The notes below the pieces were generated by a model that saw nothing but the letters and a program-made list of their open reading frames with translations, was not told the origin of the DNA and did not search any database. A stretch of 64,000 nucleotides of DNA from Membranipora membranacea (taxonomy: Eukaryota; Bryozoa; Gymnolaemata; Cheilostomatida; Membraniporidae): positions 7,440,001-7,504,000 of the forward strand of contig OU612075.1 in assembly GCA_914767715.1 (NCBI GenBank), given 5' to 3'. The stretch's first letter is position 1. Each line of letters opens with the position of its first letter. Both the position numbers and the translations under genes were made by a program. Below, in pieces: positions 37,601-50,000 of the stretch.

Positions 37601-40600
37601 GCCATTCACATTAATTTTCCTATTTTTTTATAGACATCACCACAACGTCGCAGCGGAAAAAAGGCGGAGATGTCCACTCAGAGCTCTAGTGTCCCTGAGT
37701 ACGACATTGAGACATTAATCGCTGCTGGTAGGTATACTAGCTTTAGTACCATAGCTCTCTGTATCGGTGGAGGGGTGGAAGAGGCCCCCTGATATTATCA
37801 AATATTATATTCATTCATGTTAATGCGAGAGGTTATGACCATTTGAGTCTTGGCATAGTTAGTCGAGTCTGAATTTCATGTATTATTGAGTATATTTTTT
37901 TTGTGTAATTTAAACTGTTTTTGTCAGCAGGTTTACCAAGTATTTGCTACTTGTATGTCTTTATCTAGTAATGTGGCAAATCTGTGGTAATCTCAAATGA
38001 TCTCTAAATGAGCTCTAATTTCTGGACAACTGAACTATTAATTGCTGAAATCAGTGATGCAAAAACAGGTTGGGTGGATGAAAAAAATACAAATACATAC
38101 AAATTTCAATAGTATTATTAATAATTATTCCATACATTTATACTAATATATATTGTATTAATTATGATTTATATTATATTTATTGATATTATAGGGATAG
38201 CTCAGACAGGTACTATGCTTGTACCTCGAGATGATGGAGGGTATGATACAGTAGAAGTAGTACACATCATGGAGTCCCCCAGTGGGACCCCCATTGTGGA
38301 CAACATACTACGTAGTGGTGACCTTGTAAGTGTGAATTTGGTAGGAAACATGTCTTGGTTAAAATAGCAAGTTTGCGTCTCTGTTTGAAGACAGAGAAAT
38401 ATAAGTGCCTGAAGGGCGCAGCCGCCATTATTGGCGCCAAGTTGCTCTCAGTTTGTATACAGGTCGGAGCCCACCTGGGGCACAGTGCCCAGTAGTCATA
38501 AGACTGCAGTGGGACTCGAACCAAGGACCTCAGGTGCTCTTTCCAACTGAACTACCTCCTACTCCTACTTACCTGACTTTTCCATAGATTAAAAATGTTT
38601 CAATGCTTGAAACAACAGATGATTGGATAAAGAACATAAAATAACATCAGTAGTTAGCTAGTCCATCTTCCATTTGAACATGTTTTTCAATAGGAAACCA
38701 AATACATAATGATCGCTTTTGATTCCCTGAATGGGATAAGGACTTGCACCAAGCACAAACCTTATGCAACAAATTGACAGTGACTTAATGTCATTTTTCA
38801 CTAGCTGGAATAAATATAAGCTTATCATGAATTTCACTATTTCAAGCCTGCCCAAAACGGCGCTTTTTTTTATTCTCCTTCCTGTTGCAAATACTTTAAC
38901 CCCCTAACCATGAATAGTTTGTGTTTTCTACATGTGTACACAACCTGATTTTCTCATTCAGGATGGTGAAGAGATCGTTGAGATTGAATACGTAAGAGAA
39001 GAAGATCTTTCAGAGCGACGATCTGCGTCCGCAGATCGTGCTACGAGAAGTCCTCAGTCCAAGAAAACAAGGAGTCCGTCCGTACCTAGAGAGATGTATG
39101 CTCCGGCTAGACGCACTGACATCTCGCCTAAGAGGGCCAGCAAACAGGTGGGTGCTTTGTGATTTACTACCATGACGTCTTGGACTTATCCATAAAGACG
39201 TTGTCTAGAAATCGTAAAGAAACAAAACTTTGTCATCATTTTCGTTTCGTTAGGTTTTCATGAGGTTGTCAATAGGTTGTCATCAGGTTGTCAATAGGTT
39301 GTCTATAGGTTTCCTAACGGTTTTCTATAGGTTGTCAAAAAATCGTCAACAGGTTGGGAACAAATTGGCCTAGGCCTAAAACATTCAAGCAAGGCCCTTA
39401 TGTCCAATAGCTTGACAAAATGTATTTATTTATTTTCTTATCACAGAGAACACGCACCACGCAGTGTCCGCTAGAGAAGTCGGCGTTTGGCGTTCAGGCA
39501 CCAGCAGATAAGAAGGTGTCAAACCTACGGGGCAAAGACCGAATGGTCGATTCGCCGGCAGCCTACGAAAACGGTCGACTCACTACGCCTGCTGCCCACG
39601 ATACTTATACTCGTTCTGACTCTGCTTATATTTCCACACAGAGAACTCGCACCACACAGTGTCCATTAGAGAAATCAGCGTTTGGTGTTCAGGCACCACT
39701 TGATATGAGGGCAGCTAACCTAATAGGCGAAGATCGCATGGTCGATTCACCGGCTGCCTATGAGAATGGTCGACTCAGTTCGCCTGCTCCCCACAACCAG
39801 CCTACAGTTTATATGGTAAGAGGTTGAGCCAGCCAACGAGGGAGCCTGTTCATGAGTCTGTTCACATAAATGGCACACTGTAGTTTGAAAACTTATCTGG
39901 CTTCGATTGGGACTCAAATAAAAATAAAATGAGCTATACGTTGTTATTACACTGTAACTCATAACTCTTAGTGAGCCATTGTGTTCAGAGCAAATCTCTG
40001 TTTGTTATTTATTAGGAGTTAGAGAGTGGCACAGAATCAGAGGCTGATTTAGAGACGGTCCAGCCGTATAATAATGAAGAAGAGACAGGAAAGCCTAAGG
40101 TCTTCAAATGTACTCGTACTCAAAATGTGGCTGTTGTCACACGCCGCCCCTCTCATATCAACAAGATTACGTGAGTCCTGGTTTTTGATACATCCAGTGT
40201 TGAAAAAATTATATTAACAAGTGTAGTGGTCCAATCAGGACAGTTCATGGAATAGAACGTTAATGCCTACCTCTTTTACCATAAAAAGCTTTGAAGTCTA
40301 ATTGGTGTGCATATCTGTTTTTTGTTTGTTGATGAGGTCAACAAGTTGCCATTTTCTCAGGTTTGTAACCTCAATAAAACATGTAATAACAATGATAATA
40401 TATATTATGCATAAAACACGACAATTTTTTTCTATAGAACACCGCAGATTTCCAAACCTAAAGGTGAGAGAAAGGCTCGAGTGAGGACAAAAGGAAAACC
40501 TAAGGCTGAGAAACAAGATGATGTGACATCAACCACAGATCTTGCTCAGGAGGATGACACTCTGCAGGTAAAAGTACTTACTACGGTGACTATACTATAA

Positions 40601-43600
40601 CCACCATACTAACTACTATACTATAACTACTATGCTATAACTATTATACTATAACTACTATCCTATAACTACTATACTATAACTAGTATACTATAACTAC
40701 TATACTATAACCACTATACTATAACCACCATACTAACTACTATACTATAACTACTATACTATAACTACTATACTATAACCACTATACTATAACCACTATA
40801 CTATAACCACTATACTATAACCACTATACTATAATTACTATCCTATAACTACTATACTATAACTACTACACTATAACTACTATACTATAACTACTATACT
40901 ATAACTACTATACTATAACTACTATACTATAACTACTATACTATAACTACTATACTATAACCATTATACTATAACTACTATACTATAACTACTATACTAT
41001 AACTACTATACTATAACTACTATACTATAACTACTACACTATAACTACTACACTATAACTACTACACTATAACTACTACACTATAACCACTATACTATAA
41101 CCACTATACTATAACTACCATCCTATAACTACTATACTATAACTACTATACTATAACCACTACACTATAACCACTACACTATAACCACTATACTATAACT
41201 ACTCTACTTTAACTACTCTACTTTAACTACTATACTATAACCACTATACTATAACTACTATACTATAACTACTATACTATAACTACTATACTATAACCAC
41301 TATACTATAACCACTATACTATAACCACTATACTATAACCACTATACTATAACCACTATACTATAACCACTATACTATAACTACTATACTGTAACTACTA
41401 TACTGTAACTACTATACTATAACTACTATACTATAACTATTGAGTTCATCATTACAGTAAAATGCCTGGAATTTGAAATTCTATTCCAATAAGTTCTTGT
41501 AATGTGCTGCCGCGGAATAAGTAGGCGCTGTTAGATCCATTCTTGTTGTGCATAGCCACCATGAGCCACTTTTAGCATCATCATAACCAGAATCCAATGA
41601 AAATGCTCTACGTAAGTACAGTCCAAACATAGTGATTTATTGTTATATTTTCGCATTTCGCCTATTTCCAGGAGATGAAGTTTCCAAATTTACATGGTTC
41701 CAAATCCCCTCAAACAGCTCAGCCATACAGAAGAACAGAACAGTCTCTACCGATACTTCCATACAGCGGTTATACATTTAATTACAATCAGGCGGCCAAG
41801 TTTGGATACGGGGCTAACCCCTACATGGCTTACACTCCATATATGGGTGAGTTTAGTGTCTTACACATTTCTGCTGCCATTCACTGGCTCGGGATGTAGA
41901 ATCAAATCACTGACTTCAAGAGAAGTTGTTTGTTTAAATAATTGGATTAAATGATGCCAACTCTTGGTGATAGTAATGGGGGCCTGATGCTACAATCATA
42001 GAGTTTTCTCGCCATTATCTATGAGGAGACAACACTCAAGCCCGTACTAAAATGTGCTAAAATCAGTCAAGACAGACAAATGAGAAAGAATTTTAGATAT
42101 CAGCCCTGACTTTGCTGAGATCTGTGAATTAGCGAAAAGACAAGGTTTGAGTAGCGGTATTTTACTGTCTTGGAACGGTATGTAATGTTTTAAATCTAGC
42201 ACGGAATAGGTATATAACCGATGGTGCTGGGGGCGGGAACAATCAACCTTGAAAGCTCCCCCAGTGGGATTCGAACCCACAACTCTTGCGGCCCTAATCG
42301 CCTGGCAGTGAATAGCAAGAGGGCTAACCAATGGCGCCAACTCACCATCCCCAAAAAAGAATGGGTTGATGGCGCTAATTTGCATGCTGCTATTCACTAC
42401 TCAGAGTTGTGTTCTCTCGTCCCATAGCTCATTCCACTCCACCATCGCCACCCTATGCAACACAGCATATGTGTTAGGGTTGTTGGCCTTACATGGCCCA
42501 TTGCTGGGACAATACTAAGCAGCCTTTCAGCATGTTTTGTTATTTTACTACAGGAGCAACTATGCCTCCATACATGATGGCAATGGGGCCGGGAGCGTAT
42601 TCTCAGAACGGGTCTATAACGATGCCAAACTCAGCACCTGTGACGCCAAGAAATCAGAGCCAAACCCAGGTAGAATAAGAAAATTAACGATAGCCGCATT
42701 TCTTATGATTTGTGCATGTTGTAGCGTGGATGTGAGTCTTTGTCTGTTTTGTTCCTTGTGTTTACTATTGTGAGTTAGAACATCATTTTTCATGTTTTAG
42801 TTGTGAATTTTTGCGCAGTCCATTGTGAACATGTGCCTATAAATAAGAAAGCAATAAAACAGTGATCATTAAACGCTTTGCAAATAATTTTTTGGGTAAA
42901 TTATGGGAGAAAAGAGAAACCTCGCTGGAATGACCTTGAATGTAACAAAACAAGCCGTTAATAGTCTGACCACCTCAACTATTCAAATTTGAATAAGAAA
43001 ATCTTCGGTCATTCGAGCGAGGAGGTCATTCTATAACTGCCTGTTTATCCATCCTCGAACTGTTTCTTTGAACATACAATGATCCGTCAACAGCATTGAA
43101 AAATGTCTGTGAACCGGTTTCATATTGTTTGTGAAAAATTTTCCAGTCAATTTCAGTTCTGTTCCAGCTTGGTTTCTCTTTTCCGACTTTTCACCTTCCC
43201 AGGTAAGAGACTTATAATATTCTTCACTGTAGTAGATCCTAGATGATTGATCGTCCTTGAGAGGGATAACAGAAAGCCCCTGACCACTGCTGATTAGCCA
43301 ATTAAAGCATACATGTGATTTACTTGGGCGATGTTGGAACAGATGTTCAGGATGATAATTCTATTTTTCCTATCGTCATAAATACTAACCATGTCCAGCC
43401 TCTAAATCAAGCTAGTTTTTCTGATCACACTCTTTTACTCCTTACTGTAGTTTAACCCAGCTCCCCAGAGGCATACCCCTCTCAACTCGATGCCAGGTTT
43501 TGAGATGCAGAAAAATGAACATTTGTCCAACCAGCCAGCAAATTTAGCCCACAGGTTAGTGCATTCAAGATCCTATACTAGCCTTTTTATGCATATATTA

Positions 43601-46450
43601 CATTCGCATCTTGCAGCAGCTCATTGCAAGGTCAAGACTTCCAATCCGTTAAACCTAATGATCTTCTCACGGTGCCTTGATACACCAAGCCTATAGGGAG
43701 TATTACTACCTTGTTTTCTACTCTTGTAATTCGACGGATTTATCCATGAAATTAAATGATATTGTCATTGAAAGGGAACATATAATGTATATATATTTTA
43801 TCGCCTTAGTTATTTTACCGCCTTAGTCCCACCTGAGGTTATATATTTTTATAGATCTATCTCATAGCACTTATGTGGTGACTTTCTGGTCCTGGATATT
43901 TTCTATGCAATTTGTCTGAGCTGTCCATGAACATGTATGATATTGCCATGGATAGATTAAAAGAAATATGTGTATAAATATTTTACCACATTTGTCCTGT
44001 TCAGGGTCATATATGTATGTATATGGATCTATTTCATAGCAACTATGTGGTGCGACAACCTACTGTAGAAGTGTACAGTGATGATAACCTGCTCGGAGGG
44101 CGGCCAGTCAGCTTTGAGCCCTCGAGGATGGGTAGTATGTTTGTTGGATCACAAGCAGTAAGAGCAATAGAGAGAGCTAAGACACTAGCTGCTGACGCTG
44201 CTGACTCATATCACGAACCATCTCCTGGTAAGGGATGTTGAATATTATATTGATAATTATTATTATGTGTTTAATTAATTAAGTATTTAATTCATAATTA
44301 TTAAATGCTTACTAATAATTATTAATAAATACTTGATTATTATAAATAATTGTAATTATTATTATGGCTAATCTTATCAAACTTAGCAACAGTTTCTACA
44401 AAAGAAAGGAAGTATTGTCCCATACTGGCTTTGAGGAAGCAAGCCAAGGATTGTGAAACAAGGTAGCAAAGGATTGCTTTGTGTGTGTTTGTTCACTGGA
44501 TACTTTAATTGGCATGTGGAGCAGTTTACAGAAATCAGGATATCATCTGGCCAATGTCAAAATCTCCCTGTCCGTGAAAATATTTTGAGTCAACCCTTAA
44601 GCAAAATCATTAACCAACGTTGAGATGAAATTATTAAACCTCGGACAACCAGACAGTTTGACCCATCTCTACCAATCTGCCACCAGTAGAATGAAAGCAA
44701 CTTGAGTTACAGGCATTGTGAATTTAATCTAATAGTTCAGTTGCTGAAACATTTTATTACCACGACCATTCATTTTTGCTAGCGTGGTAGACTTTCATAA
44801 TTTTGACTTTAATAGCGACACCAGTCGAATGGTATCAGGACCCAGCACCTGCAAACTTAAAACCCGAGGGTTTGGCTCGCGCAAACAAGTCTGATGGTAA
44901 GTCTCTCTAACATGCATAAGTAGACTAATCTGGATATAAAAAGGGTGAATTTCAGAACTAATAGCTGATATTCTTTTCCAAGTTTGTTTAATCAAGTGAG
45001 CTGGAGAGGCCGTTTATTTATTTAGAATTGAGCTCTACCTGGATCAAGTTTGATATAATCATAAGTGCATTCAAAGTTTCACCCTACGCAAAACATGGTG
45101 CAAAAAGAAAAAGCTTAATCATTGATATATAATTTATAATTCATATTCAATCCCTAGATATTGTATTTCTAATCGTTGAATTATATACATAGACTTGATA
45201 ATTATTAAGTCTATGATCATATATCGATGAGCTTAATTGATGAAGTTACTCCTTGATTGGGCTATTTATGATTTGGCTATTTATGATTGATCTGTCTTCT
45301 GTCCGTCGCCATTTGGGTGTGTTGCTATGGTATCATTTATATTCTTAATATAGCTAATTTTTAAATTCACTGGCTGAGTATTAATTAATTATCTTTGACG
45401 AACAGGTTCTTCTCTTTAAACAGAGGGAAACATACAATTTGTCAATGTCCACCCAACAAACGTACACAAGAAACACAAGAACAAAAGTAAGTCACCAAAC
45501 ATCAGCTTTTTCGTTCTTTTCTTTCTTTACACTAGGTCTTACTTGACCGCCCTATTTAATGGGCCCCCTTAAGCGCAGGTACCTTGTGTGGGGTAGTGAC
45601 TTTATACCCATGCCCACAGTAACTGGCTACTCTTTTTTCGAAGAGGCCGAGGGGGGTCTTTATACTGCATGCAACCACACAGTAGACCTCATCTCATGAG
45701 GGAAAAGTTTGAATAGATTGTCATTAAATTAAATAATCCCTGGGCATACCTCTGACATAGGCACGTGGCATAAATATGCCTCAGATGAAACCTTGCAACA
45801 GTGAAACATGTTGGGAAGCAAATTTTTTAGTACAGCATAAATAGTTCACTGATAAGAGCATTGTATTTTAAACCAGCGCACCAACACAAAATAGTTTGCC
45901 TGCATTTGGAATTGCTTCCCATCACTGATATGCTGCTTATCAGTGAAGGGGAGCAATTCTAAATGCAGGCTAACTGCATAAATATCGCCATCTGAAATGT
46001 GAATGTAAACTCAAAAGCAGGCCCGTAGTTCTAGGGGAGGCTGGGACTCTCTGCCTCCGCTAGAATGCTCGATGGAGTGGCCCAAAAAATGCTAAAATTA
46101 GATATTCCATGTTGGAATCAGCTAATTTGGTACTTCCATATGCTATTTATATCATTAAAACACTTTGGAGGCTGGGGATTAACCCCAGACTCAACAGGGG
46201 GGCTTACAAAATCCAACCTGGTGTCACTTCACACCCTCCAGGTTTTTTGTGCCTCCCCTACCATTTTTCCTACACTACGGCCCTGAATGTGATTGCTGTT
46301 ATTACCAATTTTTCAGCTAAGGAGACGATGGATGATGAGGACTTCGCAGGCTTTTATTCACAAAACGACAGCAATTACAGAGTAAACTTGGCTATCAACC
46401 CGAGAGATTTCAGCTTACTACCGCCCGGCTCTGGTGGATCCATATTGTGA
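31699..46450 (+). CDS. Unrecognised, largely disordered Ser/Pro/Gln-rich protein, 20 exons
   Basis: Predicted 1,053 residues; I do not recognise the family. Exons: 31699-31740, 32445-32610, 33259-33464, 34009-34098, 34792-34953, 35704-36166, 37043-37149, 37634-37727, 38195-38325, 38962-39147, 39447-39815, 40016-40170, 40438-40567, 41672-41846, 42554-42669, 43451-43554, 44040-44227, 44816-44896, 45424-45486, 46317-46450. Every junction is GT..AG and in phase, so the gene is intact. Low complexity dominates: QQHQQQHQQ and SRSRS in exon 3, many SP and SQ pairs in exon 6 (RQSPTQSPTH-like), and basic SP-rich exon 10. Exons 8-10 hold the least repetitive part (VEVVHIMESPSGTP, EIVEIEYVREEDL). Exon 11 contains a 65-residue tandem repeat. 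Exons 14-15 are Tyr/Pro/Met-rich. No signal peptide or membrane helix is seen. A cytoskeletal or scaffold role is only a guess from composition. Confidence 0.85.
32123..32330 (+). mobile_element. Possible degenerate tRNA-derived SINE
   Basis: In intron 1 of the unknown gene. CTAATGGTTGAACGTATGGG and AAGGTTTGATTTCAACGC have A-box- and B-box-like spacing resembling the element at 21148. A tail includes GTAAAAGATCCACC. Weak evidence. Confidence 0.35.
32737..32934 (+). mobile_element. MITE family A, copy 4 (intronic)
   Basis: In intron 2 of the unknown gene. Shares TGATGACGTGATAT, GTATATCTCTCATCGATAGAG, ATGAGTACCAT and GATGCCAGTGTG with copy 1, in the same plus orientation. The AATAAA motif of copies 1 and 3 is missing (the centre reads CAGTAATTAGGGG). 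Confidence 0.75.
33034..33140 (+). mobile_element. Foldback family B, diverged partial copy
   Basis: CTCAGGCCGCTGCGTGGG, then GTGGCATTACATTATCATT, then TGTCTGAGCACTCATACTAG match the arm and border of the element at 2482-2580. Only one clear arm remains; it lies in intron 2 of the unknown gene. Confidence 0.5.
33545..33885. mobile_element. Foldback family B copy interrupted by about 230 bp
   Basis: Left arm CGCTCAGGCAGTTGTGCAAG...TGGCATTACATTATCA and right arm TGATGTAATGCCACAAACTT...GCCC are separated by A/T-rich sequence starting with a T-run near 33609. Either an insertion split the palindrome or this is a longer subfamily. In intron 3 of the unknown gene. Confidence 0.5.
38360..38575 (-). 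mobile_element. tRNA-derived SINE, copy on minus strand
   Basis: In intron 9 of the unknown gene. Read on the minus strand it has GGAGGTAGTTCAGTTGGAAA (A-box region) and GGTTCGAGTCCCACTGC (B-box), then a tail (GGGCTCCGACCTG) like that of the SINE at 12048. Confidence 0.7.
39253..39352. repeat. About 12-bp tandem repeat (AGGTTGTCAAT)
   Basis: Around eight imperfect copies of AGGTTGTCAAT/AGGTTGTCATC/AGGTTGTCTAT in intron 10 of the unknown gene, about 100 bp before the duplicated exon 11. Confidence 0.75.
39447..39815 (+). repeat. In-frame tandem duplication in exon 11 (period 195 bp, 65 residues)
   Basis: Copy 1 starts at 39447 (AGAACACGCACC) and copy 2 at 39642 (AGAACTCGCACC). Both encode a TTQCPLEKSAFGVQAP block, then DRMVDSPAAYENGRL. 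The sequence just before copy 2 (TATATTTCCACACAG) resembles the authentic acceptor before copy 1 (TTTTCTTATCACAG). The duplication therefore seems to have carried the upstream 3' splice site, and the linker is now coding. Confidence 0.9.
40575..41443. repeat. Minisatellite, 14-bp unit (CTATAACTACTATA), about 870 bp
   Basis: About 60 near-identical copies of a 14-bp unit fill most of intron 13 of the unknown gene, starting directly after the donor at 40568. Variants swap ACTAC for ACCAC or ACTCT. The plus strand is almost devoid of G across the array. Confidence 0.95.
42195..42350 (-). mobile_element. tRNA-like SINE head, Ser/Leu-like length
   Basis: On the minus strand GGTGAGTTGGCGCCATTGGT begins a tRNA-like segment and GTGGGTTCGAATCCCACTGG gives a perfect B-box with a 5-bp T-arm stem. 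The segment is about 85 nt, the length of class II tRNAs. The acceptor stem does not close, so a SINE head or tRNA pseudogene is more likely than a working tRNA. In intron 14 of the unknown gene. Confidence 0.5.
45886..45972. mobile_element. Foldback family D relative (87-bp palindrome)
   Basis: GCCTGCATTTGGAATTGC...CACTGATA and TATCAGTGAAGGGGAGC...TAAATGCAGGC form a near-perfect hairpin. The terminal GCCTGCATTTGGAATTG matches the internal arm of the element at 23225. In intron 19 of the unknown gene. Confidence 0.65.
46018..46285. mobile_element. Foldback element family C (hAT-like ends), copy 2
   Basis: The left end CAGGCCCGTAGTTCTAGGGG and the right end ACTACGGCCCTG are inverted repeats, with a GGGGAGGC block and GCCTCCCC near the right end. 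It ends about 30 bp before the acceptor of the last exon of the unknown gene. Same family as 10189-10422. Confidence 0.7.
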
Positions 46451-47085
46451 ACAACAGAAAGTGTCAAGTCGTGTCATCAATTTTATGAATAACTGTCTCT
46501 AAAATTTGAAATATTTTATGAGTTAATGCAAGGGTTTTTTTGTGTGGAAGAGCCATAGTCTATGGGATCAGCTGAGGTTTATTGGAGGCTATTGAAATTT
46601 GGTGATTTACGCCAAGAAAAAGTCCGCCATGCAATTCAAAATAATCAATCAAGTTTTTTATGTTGTGTTGAATGTATTTTGTCCTTATTCAAAATCCGAA
46701 ACTGTCGGTGAATACAAAAAATGTAAAACCAATATATACATTACGCAAAATTGAAAATGGTAACTCATGAGCCAATATAGCAAAGGCAATGGCTTATCTA
46801 AAACCTTAGACATACATACAAAAGGTAGTGTTGGTAATACCATGCTAAATAAAATATATTGGACATCACCTGAGGTACATAGTTCAGATTGAGTAAAATA
46901 TTGGATATTAGTGGAAATAGGGCAGGCCTCCATGGCACCTACAAATGGGCCATGGTATACACGCAAGACAACTTGATGAAATTCAAGAAAAACCCAACTA
47001 TAGCACCATACCTCAAACATTCTGCAAGTTCAGCAAGATACTCGCAACTCTTCAGGGTAAAAGTTCATGGCTTCAGCTTTTGTTT
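46451..47085. other. Short convergent intergenic region
   Basis: Only about 635 bp separate the stop codons of the unknown gene and GATB, so the two 3' UTRs probably approach or overlap. An AATAAA on the plus strand near 46849 could terminate the unknown gene. Nothing else is seen. Confidence 0.5.
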
Positions 47086-50000
47086 TCACGAGTTATCGCT
47101 TCTTTCATCAATACACTGTTGTAGAACAGTCTGTAGAGTTCTGATATCTATTCTATTATCACAATGATTATAAACCAGAGTCACCAGCTCTCTGAAGGTG
47201 ACTTCTCTCTGCTTCTTTTTCTTAGATTCTAGAAGATTCTGTAAAACCTGCCAATTTATAATTATTCAATGCGATTACAATCATTTGGTCTAAGGGTGCA
47301 AGTTTGTGGCATATCATTATCAAACGTGCAAAATTCAAACATGCAAGAGAAATGCAGAGTTTGTTTTACACCTAAAGAACTCATTTTTCTCGAAAGCAAT
47401 GTGACAAGGCTCCGTTGTTGAATAATGCAAAACTGTTTTATACTTTGTCATTTTGTTACCTTGTAAATCATTGTGATAAGAAAAAAGGGTTGTTCGAATT
47501 GAATGCCACAAACTTATAAGACTGCTTCACCATTTACGATACAATAATATCCTGATAATATCTATATTACAATTATTTATTGACTTCTAATGACAGCCCC
47601 GCACTCCGAGGTATACAATATTATTTACAAAATTTCGGCACCTTTCCAGAAAGGCATAATTATCACATTTTCCTTTTTTATATGAACCAAAAGATTACTC
47701 ATCCAAAATCTAAATACAACAAAAAACAATCTTCATATATATTATATTTTATAAGTATACCTGAGCATTTTGATCTAGTACAGTATTACAGTGTGCCGTG
47801 ATCACTTCATGATCAGTGATGATGTCATAACTCCCAGACTCAATCAGCTCTCTGATACTCTGTGTGTTCGAGTCAGCTGTGGCCTCGTGTAATAACTGTA
47901 AATAAAGCGATTTGAATTTAATTTTCAACCCTATAATTATTTGTAGATCAATAATGAAAAATTTCTCACATAATGCCACTGTTGGTCTAAAACTTGACAA
48001 AAGTTTTACAAGTAGACGGCTAAAGAATTACAGATAAAAGGTTCCGTGAATATATACCAGTGGTTTGAACAGCTTCCAATTATACATGTAGCATGGGATT
48101 CAGGTAATCAAATGTTAATAATCCAGCTTCACGGCAGTCCAACTCAGCTGTAAAACCAAAATAGAGCACTGCCTATAATAGCTGAAGTGGATGGTCACTA
48201 ACCTTCTTACAGGAATCCGCTGTACATTTCTTCAATCTGTAGTTAGTAGCAAGTTGTACTAATTCTGTTATCTGAACCACCCTAAAGATCATGAGGATAA
48301 GAGGTATGTGAGTAAGCATAATGGGGAAATGTAAGCAGTGATGATGACGGATCGATAAAAATAAGTTTTTTTACTAAAAAATTGATTAGATAATAATATC
48401 AACAATAATGTTTGCAATCCCAACAGTAAACTGGCCGTCAAACAAAGTGAAATATCCACTAACAGAAGTTCCATCCAAACCATTTTTAACCTGCTAAGTT
48501 TTTAACCTAACAAATAAAATAACTCCACAAACCCAATCAGATAAGTCTGAGAATGTAGAATGATATAATGCATACCTGAGAAAATCATGAACATCTCGCT
48601 TCTGCTCACCACATACGACCATCATTATACTGTATATAAATGAGTACAGGGAGTTGATAACTTCCTCCGGCTTTTCATTGGTTAATTGTAACATTGTGTC
48701 TAGAGTAGGATGTAGTTCAAGAGCCTGAAACAACGAAGATGGTATGAATTTATAATTTGCAGAAGTTCCAAAACAAAATACATTGAGAATAAAGGCTTAA
48801 AAACCATCATCCGATAAATGAAGGAAGAATTTATTAAAAAAGCTGAAAAAATACTCACACCCAAAAGATTTATTTGATAGAAAGCATGAAAACTGCTTCT
48901 GTAGAAGCGTCATCAAGGAAATCTAGATAAAAGTGTGAAAGTCAGTTCACAGACAGCTAGACAACTCATTATGAACCAATAATTCAATCTTAACTACTCC
49001 AGGTGCTAACTTTCCATATTAAGTGGAGCTCGCAGCATCTTTGAATTAATGCTTACTCAGTTCATTTGCTAGTCTGAGATCATAGGCATCTACTCACCAT
49101 AAGTTCTGCGACTCGTTCCAGTTTGAGGCCATAGCCTGTTAGCCTTAGCCTGGTCTGTTCCCTGAGCTCTGGTAGATGACAGGCTATACTGTCTATACTG
49201 AGTATATGAGGGGAGTCTGAGGCGGATTGACTAAGGATGATAGGGGGTAGATTAGGTTCCGCCATAAACCGATAATCCTGTAACCGCTCCTTGTCCCGCA
49301 TTGGCACTGTTACTCTGTTGGAGCAGAAATGGAATAGAGATAAGAGTTGTGAACGTTGACTTTATGTTTGGATTACTACAACACATATGACGTAAAATAC
49401 ATGTAAATGGCGCGACAAAGCCATATCAGTTGAAGCAATGGCACAAAACCATAGAAAAGGAACACAACAACGTCAATAAAAATTCTGTGCACCACATGTA
49501 CCTTCAGTTGTCATACTAACAATGGTGAGTACCCTAATAATAAACCTCAGGTAGCATACAGCATTATAGCGCCTTAGATGGTATCACAAACCATCCCCAT
49601 ATACACCTCCTTAATATCGACAAGATGTTCAAAACGTGGCGTTAAGCAAAAATAAATAAGTCAGGCTGACTAACCTCTTGACAGCATCAAAGGACATGGT
49701 TTCATTGATCACCTCTCCTCCCTTGCTCACTAGTTCTTTTTGACGCCTCACTTCATAATCTAACAAGACAGTAAAGTTCTTTTTTCAATAACATGCATCT
49801 TGAAGCTTACCCAATACCCATGTTCAAAATTTCTAGCAAACTACCAAACTCAGATATCTAGTCCAAGTACAATATTTTATTTACTTAATAAAAATTTAAA
49901 TGAAGAATGAACAAATCACACACATAAAAACCTGCCTTAAACATGGCCTGTTTAAGACTCAGAATTAATATGAACTTTTTTGCAAGTTCAACGTTTTAAA

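Noticed and set aside
40575-41443. CRISPR array
   Set aside because: Repeats are 14 bp with no unique spacers, inside an intron of an animal gene.
42260-42345. Functional tRNA-Ser/Leu gene on minus strand
   Set aside because: The T-arm is perfect but no closing 7-bp acceptor stem was found; kept only as a tRNA-like element.
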